Of a stretch of DNA of 64,000 nt, positions 1-11,665 are shown piece by piece. Below the pieces are notes generated by a model that worked only from the letters and a program-made list of their open reading frames with translations, was not told the origin of the DNA and did not search any database. Within the stretch, counting starts at the first letter, position 1. Every line of letters starts with the position of its first letter. The stretch comes from Theropithecus gelada (Eukaryota > Chordata > Mammalia > Primates > Cercopithecidae): the NCBI RefSeq assembly GCF_003255815.1, contig NC_037673.1, positions 159,302,526 to 159,366,525 of the forward strand, read 5' to 3'. The position numbers and the translations under genes were made by a program.

Positions 1-137
1 ATGAAACAACTGACAGGGAGTTGAATATTCCTACTTCATCATGTAGGAATCATACCATGCCCAAATTACTGTTTTTGAGTAGTAAAGAGTTAATGAGATA
101 GTAAAATATTATCTCATTAAGTTACAGAGGGAGAAAG

Positions 138-176
138 ATATATATATATATATATATATCAAAAAATATATATATA
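138..176. repeat. (TA)n microsatellite
   Basis: About eleven TA units are followed by a short A-run and more TA units. It lies just inside the left arm of the inverted repeat. Confidence 0.9.
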
Positions 177-350
177 AGAAGATAGATCTTTAATAGATCC
201 ATTATTTTTTGTTACTCCATTAAAGTCACACTTTGTAAATAAATAGAAATTTTGAAGTTGAAATATTTTATTTATTTTATCTTATACGTTCACAAATGGA
301 ACTAAGCCATTCAAAACTAAATACTGAAAATGTCATAACATATTAATTTA

Positions 351-420
351 TTCAATAAATATTATTGAACAAGCACTATTCACCAACTCCATTCTAGATG
401 CAGGAGAAATAATTACACAG
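351..420 (-). mobile_element. L2-like LINE relic, 3' end, antisense
   Basis: The stretch follows the antisense L2 3'-end pattern (TTCAATAAATATTATTGA, then CATTCTAGATGCAGGAGAAA). Divergence is high. A similar weak ATTCA-rich piece is seen near 501-560. Confidence 0.4.
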
Positions 421-1261
421 AGGAAAAAGCAGCTGATTAATGTTATATAAAGGTCTCACTAATAAATTCGGTTTTAACAATAAAGATACCGAATTTCCCA
501 GTCATTCATATATTCATTTATTCATTCACTCAAAATAGATGTATTCCCTACTTCTCCCCAGAATGTGGTTAAAGATATGAGCTCAACAATAGCAAAAGCA
601 ATATAACAAAAAACAGGTTTAAATAAATCACTGAATAAAATACTCAAAATGTTACAAAATCTAAACAAACTATTTTTGAAATTAAATAGAAATGCTTGAG
701 GTCAAAATAAGAATAAGAGGGAAAAGGAAGCACTGTTGACACAAAATAACAATAGCTAATGTGTTTTCTAAGTATCGGAAAATTGTACGTTCTTATCTCA
801 TTAACTCTTTACTACTCAAAAATGGTAATGTTGGGATGGTATGATTCATTGAGGAATCAAAACTAAATTGAAGTAATATTCAACTCCCTGTCAATTCTCT
901 TATAGAATTAGAGAGAAAACAGTTAATATAAAAATTAACTAGAAATCTGGAAAGATGAAGTGGTTTGATTTTTCAACTACAGCTGAATTGTTTTCCAAAT
1001 GTGGTTATAAGGCAGGTCACTGGTGCTGTTTGGGGAAACATAGAGAATGGTGAATGAACTGAATGCATTCCAATGTTCTGATTGTTTCCAAAGGAAAAAA
1101 AGACAAATTTCCAAAGAAAATTCCTGGAAGAAAATTAAATCAATTGATTATACAGAAAATTCATGAGCACTTAAAAAATAAACTAGATCAGTAAGGTTCA
1201 CAAAAATACTAACGGCAATAGCTCTCATGTATCTCATTTCAAGAGTCTCATTTTGAGTATA

Positions 1262-1475
1262 CTACATGCCAGGTACTATTCTAGTGTCTATATAAAAATT
1301 AATCCATCTAACCCTGCAAATATTCTATGTAATAGAAAAAAAAAGCCATTTTATAGGTGGAAAACGGAGACATAGGTTTAATGATTAATGCAAAATCATT
1401 TATATAAAAATTGACAGAATCAGAATTTTAATTCAAGCATAATGATTTTAGAGCCTACACCTTTGATCTACTTTT
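1262..1475 (+). mobile_element. MIR SINE
   Basis: The order of MIR core motifs is recognisable: GCCAGGTACTATTCTAGTG, then a region matching 'ttaatcctcacaac', then CATTTTATAGGTGGAAAACG, then an 'agaatttgaattcaag'-like 3' part. This is ancient mammalian SINE sequence with no coding role. Confidence 0.7.
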
Positions 1476-1499
1476 GTTAGAAAAAGACACAATTACAAT

Positions 1500-1594
1500 G
1501 TTATTGGCAAGTGCAGAGTACCCCAACATTACTCTATTGGGTGCCTGGCATATACTAAGCATATAATGGCTGTTTGTCGAGTGAATGAGCCTTC
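1500..1594 (+). mobile_element. L2 3'-end fragment
   Basis: GGTGCCTGGCATATACTAAG followed by a 'gtttgttgagtgaatgag'-like ending matches the sense L2 3' terminus in degraded form. Confidence 0.45.
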
Positions 1595-1617
1595 TAGCTA
1601 TTTCTATTATTTTTGCC

Positions 1618-1985
1618 TCAACACCTTTATACATGTTGTTTCCTTTGCCTATAATATTTCTTCAAGATCTTTTAAAAAGAGAACTCGTTTTCAACATTTG
1701 GATCTGAACCTGGGTATTCTCTCCACAAATAGACTTCCCTGACTATCCTTCTAGCATGGACCCCAATCATATATCTAGACAAATATCCATATATATTCAG
1801 GCCTATCTCAACTTGAAATCATGAAATCAATCTACTTGACTTATTTGCTTGCAGTTAGTTTGTGCTCTCCCAGTAAGATATAAGGTGTAAAAGAACAAGA
1901 GCTTTGTCTACCATGTTCATAATTCTGTGTTCCTACTAGGCTTTTAATACATGTTTGATGAATAATTGAATGAATAGATGGAAAG
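1618..1985 (+). mobile_element. L2 LINE 3' region
   Basis: The segment follows the L2 3'-UTR order: a 'cttccttcaag'-like part, CTTCCCTGACTATCCTT, an 'agagctttgtct' part, and a terminal block with 'ttgatgaataattgaatgaa'-type sequence. Divergence is high, as expected for an element older than the placental radiation. Confidence 0.6.
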
Positions 1986-2370
1986 AAGGATGGATAAATA
2001 ATGTATCTGAATTTAAGATAGGCATTTGGTCATAACTTTTATATTGTGCAGGTGGGCTATATGTATTTTCAGCTGGTTAAATTACCAAGCCCCCCAAATC
2101 TTCAATTTACCAAAATAATAACAGATTAGAAAAGTTCTCTAATTGCATGATAGATGGTTTCATCTTTAACACTTTTCAAAAGTTTTTTTCTGTTTAGTAA
2201 AAACAAAAAAATGTAAAAAGCAGAATCCATAAGCTCTAACATAGATGTCTAAAACATTTTATATTCAATTATTTTCATTTGTTGTAATATTAGTAGACAA
2301 TCTCTAGAATCATTTCTATACTCAAAAATATTATCTTTCAACATAGTACATACTAAGGCTTCATCTATGC

Positions 2371-2398
2371 TGTTGTTGTTGTTCTGTGTGTGTGTGTA
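2371..2398. repeat. (TGT)n(TG)n microsatellite
   Basis: A short run of TGT units passes into about eight TG units. Confidence 0.8.
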
Positions 2399-4717
2399 CA
2401 TATGACAAAAAGTTAAACATCATAAAATAATATACAGAAGAAGAATTTTAAAAATTGTTTTGCAATGACCATGGAAGCTTACGCTGTTACTTTTTAAACA
2501 TGTAAGTCCAGAAATGTTATTAAAAATAAATTATAGTTAATACCATGAATAAATGTTAGATTCATGGGGAAAATGCTGCTTTATAGACATATATTGAACA
2601 TTAGAAGATATAAGAAGTCCTGCTTTTAAAAGTATACATCAAGCAGATATTGGAATGAAATTTTCATTCTTCCCTAAACATAAGCATGTCTTCTGAGGTC
2701 ATGTATAAATGACAATATAAGTATAAGGAAATCTGAAAATGTGGGTCCTTTCCTCTCTACTCCCTACTTTCTCCATCACTTGGTATACTTACTTAGAAGC
2801 AGGACAGGGCCCTGGATTCCAAATCTTTTATTCCCCTCTTTCATAATCACTGCATGCCACTGCCCACACACAAACACACTCAACATATTCTTTTCTGATA
2901 CAACACCATTCCATTGGCTATAATAAACTGAACAATATTAAAAAGGACTTTTAAGAACTATTGACCTCAGGCAATTTGAGTACCTGTTCAGAAAACTATT
3001 CTCAGTCAGGGAAGACCTGTTGATGTCTCAAATCACGCATTCTGGGCACTTTCTCTGTGCCTAACCTAAACCTCGCGTCCTCTATCTGAGGCTGTACACA
3101 TTTCAGGTCCTGGGTTTCGTCAACTTGGAAAGACTGCCATCTACTGAATTACAGGCAACTAATTTGGAATATTGACGCATGTTTGATTTAATCTTGCCTG
3201 TGGTGACTCGGTTTTGTTTTTTAATTGAGGATATCACGAATTCTGAGCCATTTCAGGGAGAAGGCAAGAGGACGACTAGCATGGAAGTGGTGACTAACAG
3301 TAAGTCAATAATAATTTCCACAATAGCCACTTGTTGAGTGACAAAATAAAGTAACAATCAGGTAATTCTCAGTTGAATAAGAATTAGGAAAAACAGAATA
3401 ACAAATGTATTGGGTTATTTCCTATATACATACTGATTTCCTAATATACATACTGAGATTATATTGCCCTATTTACGTTTTCTGCCTGCAAAAGCTGTTA
3501 ACAACCTTTTCGTTGCTGAAACGGTAAAATCAAAACAGTCTGCTAATGGGAAACAAACAAACAAAACCCCACAAACTATCAAATCAAAGGGGGACAAATC
3601 ATAAAGATTTCTTATGCCTTTCTGTGCTTGCATCTTCATTCATGTGATCCTTGCCTCTTGTTATCTACAACTTCACCAGTCTTTACCCAATAGATAAAAG
3701 AAAAGAGCTTTCTCCAAATTCAGATTACAGCAAGCAAACAACAGTCAAATTTCTTACAACAACAGGAATTATTTATTATGGGCCAAAACAGAAAAAAAAT
3801 TTTTTTTTTCACTAAACATGATTATCTGAGGTTTAAAGAAAAGTTAGTGTTGAGAAATCAAATATCAACTCATTAGAGAAAATAGTAGATCATCCTCAAA
3901 TTCACTATTCATGAATATTGATGTTCATTAGCTGAAACAGAAAGCGCAGATGCAGAAACTACCTAATTTACAGAAAGGTTACCTGAATGATGCCAAGCAC
4001 TTTCCAAAGACAAATAAAAGCTTGATTAATGGCTCAACAGCCAATGAAGCTCATTTAAATTCACTCATGGGGGAAAATGTAATTTTCAAACTAAGCTAAT
4101 AAAATCTCAGTTTCTTGTACTAAATTAACTTTATTAACTTCATTGTTTAAATTCATGAATGACTTAACATCTAAAATGTGTTTACTATTAAAAACTCAAT
4201 AGTTTATTTCATTATTTTAATAAGTCATTAATCAAATACCAAAAAAAAAAAATCCTCTAAAGTCATGCTTATCAATGTGTTAATGTGTAGGTTCCTGTGG
4301 AAATGGCCTGATTCCTGCATGTATACTTTAATAACTATTTCACCACTATTGTAAATTTTCAACAAGTGAACAAGTGTATGAATGTCGCACACAAATAAAT
4401 TAGAGCTCTGAAGTTACTTATGAACAGCCAAAGTACTGTGCTTGCTACTAAATCTAAAGATTTCACTTTCCCAGAAAATGACAGGTATATAGATATGGAG
4501 GTTTTCTTTTTGGTAAAAATACTAAAAATAGCAGCACAAGTTAGTGAGACCTACTAATATCTTAGAAGATGCATACTAAAGAATTTGGGAATAAAGATTC
4601 TAAGTATATGATTTAATTTCTAAGTATTCAACATGATAGACCAATAAAGTAAATCTGTAAGAATATTTGTTTAACAATCACAATAAAAAATATCAATTAT
4701 TATTAAATATAGATTAT
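2399..4717. other. Single-copy AT-rich DNA, no gene seen
   Basis: No repeat family, exon-like frame or RNA gene was recognised. Only short A/T runs occur (for example near 3788-3806 and 4240-4252). Short frames here are within chance expectation. Confidence 0.6.
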
Positions 4718-4747
4718 ATGTGTGTGTATATATATATACACACACAT
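4718..4747. repeat. Perfect 30-bp palindrome of alternating purine/pyrimidine
   Basis: The segment reads (TG)n, then (TA)n, then (CA)n, and equals its own reverse complement over 30 bases with no spacer. Strict purine-pyrimidine alternation makes it a candidate for cruciform or left-handed DNA and for length instability. Confidence 0.95.
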
Positions 4748-5299
4748 TTTTCTTTCTTTCAATTTTTCTGTATGTTTAAAAACTCAGCTAACACATATTA
4801 TGGACAAGAAATAGCAGACACCTCAAATAGCAGAGTTTCTCTTTTCCATCTTTGAGTAATGCCCAGTCTCAAAAATGCTATTTTTGAGTGCTATTGATTA
4901 ATGTCTTGATCTAAACACATATCTTTATTATTATGCTCTAATGTCAGAATCGGTGATACCAAGAGTATAGGTATATATCAATAAAGATTTGCTGTCCATA
5001 GATATTTTAGGGTCTTATAATTGTTAGAAAGCTCAAATAGGTTAAAAGACTGCTAGGTTACTATACAAAGTTGAGTATCGAAATGACTAAAAAGGATTGA
5101 AAAACAGAAATTTGAATTACCAGCCCAAGAGCTGGGTAACCCTCCCCCTACTAATAAAGCATTACTTTCACTTGGAGTTCATTCTAATTAACAAAACCTT
5201 AAGATTAAACTCTGGAAAATAAAGTAAATAAGTGCCTCAGCACATTGATGCATACATACACCAGGCAAGGACAGATGGTCATTTTTTAAAGTAGTCTCA
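4748..5299. other. Single-copy DNA, no gene seen
   Basis: AT-rich, with no recognised repeat or coding signal. It ends where the L1M 5' region becomes recognisable. Confidence 0.5.
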
Positions 5300-5633
5300 A
5301 TTTGCACTTCTAAAATATAAAAGGGAGGAGGTCTGCAGACCAGCTCCCCAGGGAAAGGAGTAAAAATTCTTTCTAAAAGTATTTAAAGTAGCTGACCATA
5401 TTCTTAAGAGCATACAGGAAAATGAAGAAATATTTAATCAAGAAAATCCACTGAAATTCAGTAAGAACAGTGAAAGTCTGGGGAATTTGAAGCACAAGCT
5501 GCTCCCTCCTTCCTCCCACCCAGCCTAGCATGATGGAAACTCCATTACAGTCTAGAGTAGCCATGAGCACAGAGCTCCCTCTTTACCGGCAACCAATCAA
5601 GAGTTATGGTATTGTTGCTCCATTCCCAGTAAC

Positions 5634-5782
5634 AGCTGCATGTCAGCATTTCTCATCCCATCCCTCACCCCCAGCTCTATGTTATAGAAATTAAATTTCA
5701 GGAGTATAGTTGAGAGGGCAAGAGCTCTCCTTACGCCTAACCCTCACTTGTGAGGCAGAGGATACTGAAAATAATGGAGCCC
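5634..5782 (+). repeat. Direct repeat, copy 1, in L1M 5'UTR
   Basis: This ~149-bp segment recurs about 964 bp downstream at 6598-6745 with roughly 90% identity by eye. Shared blocks include CCATCCCTCACCCCCAGCT and GAGAGGGCAAGAGCTCTCCT. Copy 1 continues smoothly into more L1M 5'UTR, so it is the resident copy. Confidence 0.9.
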
Positions 5783-6480
5783 TAATTGCCCTTGCCTGGT
5801 TCATCTGTAGGGCAAAGAATCTATGCCAGAGAGCCCTACCAAGAAGACAAAAGACAACTCTATGGGTATCACACAGAGAGAAGCATGCCACTGTCCTCAC
5901 ACCAGTTCAGAAGCTCTGGCTCAGAGACTTTCCCAGGGGGAAAAGGCAGGCCATAAGACAGATAGTTCCAACGCTCTCTCCAAAGAAATGCCTAACCAAG
6001 CTCTTCTGTTGGACAGGAATTAATGGGAAATTGTTAACTTTATTAGAGATACAAACTAAACCATTGACCAGCTAGCTTACCAGAGAGAACCAGGAAAAGG
6101 AGTTAAGACTCTTCCAGGGACTAGAAAAAAACTCAAACACTGACCTCAAAAATTACGCCTGAAAAGGATCTTTGTTAAAGTGGATCAAGTATGTGGATAA
6201 ATTTATAAACCAAGGCATTGTTGAAAATAATAAAGCAATTAACTGGAACTTAGTGAAGCTTGACAGCTGGATGTGGTGGTAGTGAGGAAGGATGGTCAAA
6301 CAGGGGCCTGCTAAAACCATTATCAATTCAGAATAACCATATACATTCCTAAGGCTGAACCCTCTGAGGAGTAACATCAGAGGATTCACAATGCAAGAGA
6401 AATAGACCTTACTAAAATAGTCCAGCCAATTATTAAATAAATAAGCAAATGACAAAGAAACATCCAAATGAAGACCAGAG

Positions 6481-7040
6481 TCACTATAATATATTAATAT
6501 ATTATAAATGTCACTATAATATATTAATATGAATGTATTATATATAATAGTGTATACTAATATATTCTATATTAATATATTGTTAATTCCCTGGAGGAGC
6601 TGGATGTCAGCATTTCTTATTCCATCCCTCACCCCCAGCTATATGTTATAGAAATTAAATTTCAGGGAGTGCATTGAGAGGGCAAGAGCTCTCCTTACAC
6701 TTAACGCTCACTTGTGAGGCAGAGGATACTGAGAATAATGGTGCCATGGAAAAATGGAGTCTATAGAATATTATTCTGTATTAATATATTATTTATATAT
6801 TGTATACTGTATATTAAATAGTATAGTATATAATATATTAATTATATGTTATATAATATATTATGAACATATAATATGTTCATAATATAACATACATTAA
6901 TATTAGTCACCATATTGACTAATCTAAATATATAAACATATTTAGTAATATGTAATAAATTATTATATATTAACATACATTCTATGAATATATTAATATT
7001 AGTCACCATAATATTAATATATTATATAAAATGAACAGTT
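6481..7040. repeat. AT-rich expansion containing shuffled short repeats
   Basis: Two A/T-only tracts (about 6481-6590 and 6770-7040) flank the second copy of the 5'UTR segment. A 20-bp unit beginning TCACTATAATATATTAATAT occurs at 6481 and again at 6511, and TTAATATTAGTCACCATA occurs near 6898 and 6990. This departs from ordinary L1 sequence and suggests repeated slippage or template switching. Confidence 0.8.
6598..6745 (+). repeat. Direct repeat, copy 2, set in AT-rich tract
   Basis: Second copy of 5634-5782, with A/T-only sequence on both sides. Its isolation indicates that it was duplicated here rather than being part of the normal L1 order. Confidence 0.9.
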
Positions 7041-7069
7041 TTCAACAAAAATTATGAGACTAAACAAAC

Positions 7070-7860
7070 AGCAATGTGTGACTTATACACCAGAAAGAAA
7101 GCAGTGGAATGAAACTGTCTTTGAGAGGGACAAGACATTATATTTAACAAACACTTGAGATCTGCTGTATGGTCAAAGAACTAAATGAAACCATAATAAT
7201 GGTGACAATGGCTTATCAACTAAGTAGACAATGTCACCAAAGAAATAGAACTTATAAAAGAACCAAATCGAATTATGGAGCTGAAAATAAAATAACTGAA
7301 ATGAAAAATTTGTTACAGCGACTCAACAATAGGTATGTACTAACAGAAGAAAGAATTTCTGAACCTGAAGATAAATAATAGAGTTTATGCAGTCTGAAAA
7401 ACAGAGCAAATAGAATGAAGAAAAACAGACCTCAGTGAAATGTGGAACACCTTTAATCACACTAACATACACATAAAAGAAGAGAGAAAAAATACTGATA
7501 AAAATATTGCTTGAAGTATACAATTCCAAATTTATTTAAAAATAACAAGGTATACTTCCAAAAAGCTTAACAAACTCCAAGTACAATTAAAAACAAAGAT
7601 ATACACACAGAGACACACCATAATGAAAACTCTGAAAGTTAAAACCAGGAGAAACATCTTATTAAAAGTGGCAAAAAATAAATTAATAAATAAAGAATTC
7701 ATCATCTATAAGAAAAAATCCCAATAAGATTAGCAGCAGACATCTCTTCAGAAACAAGGGAGGGCAGAAGACAGTGGGAAAAAAATACTCAACCAATGCT
7801 TGGGAGATGGGAGAAGAAAAACCTATGAACCAAGAATTCTATGTCCAGCATAATTGTTTT
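7070..7860 (+). pseudogene. L1M ORF1 remnant
   Basis: The order of motifs is that of L1M ORF1: a K/E-rich coiled-coil-like part around 7170-7380, a part near 7560 resembling the ORF1 RNA-binding region, and the C-terminal signature GAATTCTATGTCCAGCATAA near 7835. Frameshifts and stops break it throughout, and the longest open piece is about 69 codons. ORF1 protein binds L1 RNA in active elements; this copy cannot encode it. Confidence 0.7.
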
Positions 7861-10250
7861 TATAATAATAAAGGATTATACACGGTGACCAAGTGGTTTT
7901 TATTCCAGGAATTCAAAGTTGGTTGAGCATTCAAAAATAAGTTAATACAACACACCACGTCAATAGAATAAATATAAAACCCACCTGATCAGCTCAGGAG
8001 TCAGAAAGAGTACTTGACCAAACCCAAAACATTTCTGATAGAAATACTCAACAATCTAAGAATAGAAGGGAACTTCTTCAACTTGATAAAGAGTATCTAT
8101 GAAAACCCACAACTACCATTACGCTTAATGGAAAAAAAATTAAATTATTTTTCTCTAAGAGTTTAAACAAGACAAGAATGTATTCTGTTGCCATTTCCAC
8201 TTAGTATTCTTTTAAGACTTCTAGCCAGGGCAATTGAGCAAGAAAAATAAATTAAAGGTATTTAAATTGGCAACAAGAAAGTAACACTATCTCTCTTCCT
8301 AGATGGCATAATCTTATATAGAGAAAATTATAAGAACTTGTCTAAAAAACTATTAGAACTAACAAAAAAGTTCAGAAAGGCTGCAAAATAACAAATAAAT
8401 ATATAAAATTCTGTGTGTTTCTATATGCTTGCAATAAAATTCCAAAAATAAAATTAAGAGAATAATTTTATTTTAAAATAGCATCAAAAATAATAAAGTG
8501 CTTATAAATAAATTTTACCAAAAGGAGTGCAAATTTTATACTCTGGAAAACACAAAACATTTTTAAGAGAAATTAAGAAGTTCCAAAGAAACAGAAGCCA
8601 TTCTATGGTGATTGATTGGAAGATCTAATATTGTTTAGTTGGCAATTATTATGGAATAAGTTGTACCCTGCCTCCAAAATTCATATGTTGACATCCTAAT
8701 TAATCCTCAGTACCTGAGAATGTGACTATATTTGGATACAGGATCTTTAAAGAGGTAATTAAGTTAAAATGAAGTTATTAGAATGGACCTCATCCAAAAT
8801 GACTTATGTCCTTATAACAACAGGAAATTTGCACACAGATGCATATACAGGAAAAACGATGTAAAGGCACAGGTATATGTTGACCATCTATGAGCCAAGG
8901 AGAGAAGTTACAGAAGAAACCAACCATGCTGACACCCAGATCTTGGACTTCTGGCCTTCAGAGTGTGACAAAATAAATTCCTATCATTTAAGCCACTCAA
9001 TCTCTGGTACTTTGTAATGGCAGCCCTTACAATTTAAGACAGAAAAAATTCCCAAATTGACCTATAGATTCAATGCAATTTCCATCAGAATCCCAGCTGG
9101 TTTCTCTGTAAAAATTGACAATCTGCTTTTAAAATTCATATCGAAACTCAAGTAACCCAGGAATAGTGAAAACATTCTTGAAAAAGAATAACAAATTTAG
9201 AGGTGTGACACTTTTCAATTGCAAAACTTAAGGTAAGCCTACAGTAATCAAAATAGCACACTATTTGCATAAAGATAGAGATATAGATCAAAGGAATAGA
9301 ATTGAATTTCCAGAAGTAAACTCTCACATTTTTTATCAATTGATTCTCAACAAAGTTGCCAGGACAATTTAGTAGGGGTAGGGGGGAAGAAGTCTTCTCA
9401 ACAAATGATACTGGGAGAACTGGATATCCACTTACAAAAGTATAAAGTTGGACCCCTATATCACACTGTGTACCAAATTAACTCAAAGTGGATTAATAAC
9501 CTATACATAAGAAGTAACACTACAAAACTCTTGGCAAAAGAACATAGGCACAAATCATAGCCTTGGGTTTGGCAATGTTTTCTTAGATAAGACACTAAAA
9601 ACACAAGCAACAACAAATATATTGATAAATTTGATCTCTTCAAAATTAAAGACATTTGTGCCTTAAAAGACATTATCAAGAAAATGAAAAAATAACTAAG
9701 AAAGTGGGAGAGAATATTTGCAAATTATATGTCTGATAAGGGACTTATATCTAGACTATCTAAAAAGCTCTTAAAGTCAATAGTAAATCATGTAACCCAG
9801 TTTTAAAACAGACAAAGAATTTGAGTAGATATCAAGAAGATATACAAATAACCAATTAGCACATGGGAAACATGTTCAGTACCATTAGTGATCAGGGAAA
9901 TGCAAATCAACATCACAAGTGAGATACCACCTCACACTCACTGTGATGCTTATACCAAGAAGATAAATAATCAGTGTTGGAGAGAATATAGAGGATCAGA
10001 ACTCATATGCTGCTGGTAGAAATGTAAAACAGTGCAGCCACTTTAGAAAGCAGTCTGGCTATTCCTCAAATGATTAAACACAGAGCTAACGTATGATCTA
10101 GCAGTTGCATTACTAGGTATATATTCAAGAGAAATAAAAACATATCCACAAAAACTTGCACACAAATGTTCACAGGATCTTTATTCAGAATATTCAAAAG
10201 GTAGAAACAACCCAATGTCCATCAACTGATGAATGAATAAACAAAATATG
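7861..10250 (+). pseudogene. L1M ORF2 remnant (RT and C-terminal parts)
   Basis: An RT-core segment begins near 7865, and further ORF2 sequence runs to about 8640, resumes after the MLT1 at 9043 and continues to the C-terminal region near 10250 (GCAAATCAACATCACAAGTG marks a familiar C-terminal block at 9902). The endonuclease half is missing. Stops and frameshifts are dense. ORF2 encodes endonuclease and reverse transcriptase in live L1s. Confidence 0.7.
8650..9042 (+). mobile_element. MLT1 LTR inserted in the L1M
   Basis: The segment follows the MLT1A/B pattern: CCAAAATTCATATGTTGACA, ACCTGAGAATGTGACTATAT, GTCCTTATAACAACAGGAAA, GATCTTGGACTTCTGGCC and a 3' end with TTTAAGCCACTCAATCTCTG and GGCAGCCCTTACAA. 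It is a solo LTR of the ERVL-MaLR group. The L1M ORF2 sequence resumes directly after it. Boundaries are approximate within about 10 bp. Confidence 0.85.
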
Positions 10251-10301
10251 GATAAATAATCATACATTGGAACATTTTTTCAGCAATAAAAAACTAATTA
10301 C

Positions 10302-10409
10302 AAACTCGGGAGGCTGAGGCAGGAGAATCACTTGAACCCCGGAGGCAGAGGTTGCAATGAGCTGAGATTGAGCCATTGCACTCCAGCCTGGGCAACAGAG
10401 CAAGATTCC

Positions 10410-10445
<36 letters not shown>
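10302..10445 (+). mobile_element. 5'-truncated Alu (right monomer) with long A-tail
   Basis: It begins mid-element at CTCGGGAGGCTGAGGCAGG, runs through the right-arm end (CACTCCAGCCTGGGCAACAG) and ends in an A-run of about 33. It splits the L1M 3' region, which resumes at CCTGCTACATACTACAATG. Confidence 0.95.
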
Positions 10446-10449
<4 letters not shown>

Positions 10450-10772
10450 CTACATACTACAATGTGGAACAATCATGAAGACATTATGCCAAGTGTGAGA
10501 AGCCCATCACACAATACCACATATTATATGCTTCAATTTATATTAAATGTCCAGAATAGGCAAACGTATGGAGACAAAAAGTACATTAGTGGTTGCTTAG
10601 ACGGCAAGAGGAATGGAAGAACTGAGGAAGGAGTGAGAGGGTAAAGATGTTTTAAAACTGATTATAGTGATTGTTGAACAACTCTGTGAATATCCTAAAA
10701 ATCATTGAATTTTATACTTTCAATGATTTAATTCTGTGGTATATGAATTGTATTTTAATAAAGTTGTTACAG

Positions 10773-11489
10773 AAAAGGTTTATCTCACTTTTCCTTTGTC
10801 ATGTCTATGTATTTCATCAAAGAACATATAAATTATTAGTGATGGATAACACAATAACCAGTCCTTTAGACACTCTATCATAAGAGTACAGGCAATTAAG
10901 TTGTAATAAAAATAATGATGAAAATATACAAGATGACACCTCTCTATAGGGTGTCAATGAATCTTATAAGAGATACCTTACAAAGACTTGACCGGTTAAA
11001 GATAAATGCCAGGAATTACCTAAAGTGATTTCTGAAGGAGTATGGCATAATAGGCAAAGCATTTCAGTAATACACAAGAGCATGCACAAGTTCCAGAAGC
11101 AAGAGAAACTATATGGCAGGAGCAGGGACCCTGAATTATAATCGTGCAATATGGCTACAATGAAAAATTAAAGGAAGAGAGAAAAAAACTTAGGATTAGA
11201 GAAGTAGGTGGAGACCACATTGTCTCACTGATTGGCCAAAGTGGAGAGTAGGGCTTTGTGATTATGAATGGGAACAGCCAACTTCTACAGGATCATACTG
11301 CTTCATGCAGGGTCCTTTATTGTTGGCGACTTCCTGGTTTATTGTGTCTTACACGTGTTTCTTAGAGGTGTCAGGGATTCACGAAACAGGAAAAATTTTA
11401 CTTGCAATTTAAACTCAATCTCTCTGAAATGCCACTTTTTTTCTTAATATTAAATATTCGTGTTTTCTCTTCAAACCAGATCACCTGGT
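10773..11489. other. Single-copy DNA, no gene seen
   Basis: No repeat family or coding signal was recognised between the L1M 3' end and the next L2 fragment. Confidence 0.5.
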
Positions 11490-11665
11490 ATCACATTCGT
11501 CTTAAGTCTTACGACTGTTACTTTTTAATCTTGTTTTTCTTCCCCACTGGAATATAACAGCTATCAAAGCAGAAAACCGGTTTTGTTTACTGCTGCGTCT
11601 TCAGTGCCCCAACTAATATACAAAACATGGTAAGAATTCAACAACCCTATGTAGAATCAATGAAA
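11490..11665 (+). mobile_element. L2 LINE 3' fragment
   Basis: CCCACTGGAATATAACAGCT, TTTGTTTACTGCTGCGTCTT and CAGTGCCCCAACTAATATAC follow the L2 3'-UTR order on the plus strand. Confidence 0.6.

Larger units (their letters stand above)
11..893. repeat. Imperfect inverted repeat with ~90-100 bp arms
   Basis: The left arm (11-100) matches the reverse complement of the right arm (794-893). The inner 29 bases of the arms pair exactly and the outer ends share another exact block ending in CAACTCCCTGTCA; the middle of each arm is diverged and differs by about 10 bases in length. The arms enclose about 690 bp of AT-rich DNA that includes an L2-like piece and a TA tract. This may be a decayed foldback or MITE-like DNA transposon, or a local inverted duplication. 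No convincing target-site duplication is visible at the outer ends, and the family is not recognised. Confidence 0.8.
5300..10772 (+). mobile_element. Old L1M LINE-1, interrupted
   Basis: A mammalian-age L1 on the plus strand. The start near 5300 is approximate and is chosen from an L1M 5'UTR-like GGGAGGAGGTCTGCAGACC. The 5'UTR-type sequence runs to about 6480, followed by an AT-rich expansion, ORF1-like sequence (about 7070-7860), ORF2 pieces, and a 3'UTR ending in TTTTAATAAAGTTGTTAC near 10765 with no poly(A) left. The RT segment follows ORF1 sequence almost directly at about 7860, so the 5' half of ORF2 is missing. An MLT1 (8650-9042) and a partial Alu (10302-10445) interrupt the copy. It is decayed throughout and immobile. 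Confidence 0.85.

Noticed and set aside
5710..6075. 121-codon plus-strand frame
   Set aside because: It begins at TTG and lies in the L1M 5'UTR, which is not coding.
8643..9042. Possible processed-gene fragment inside the L1M
   Set aside because: The segment matches an MLT1 LTR along its length.
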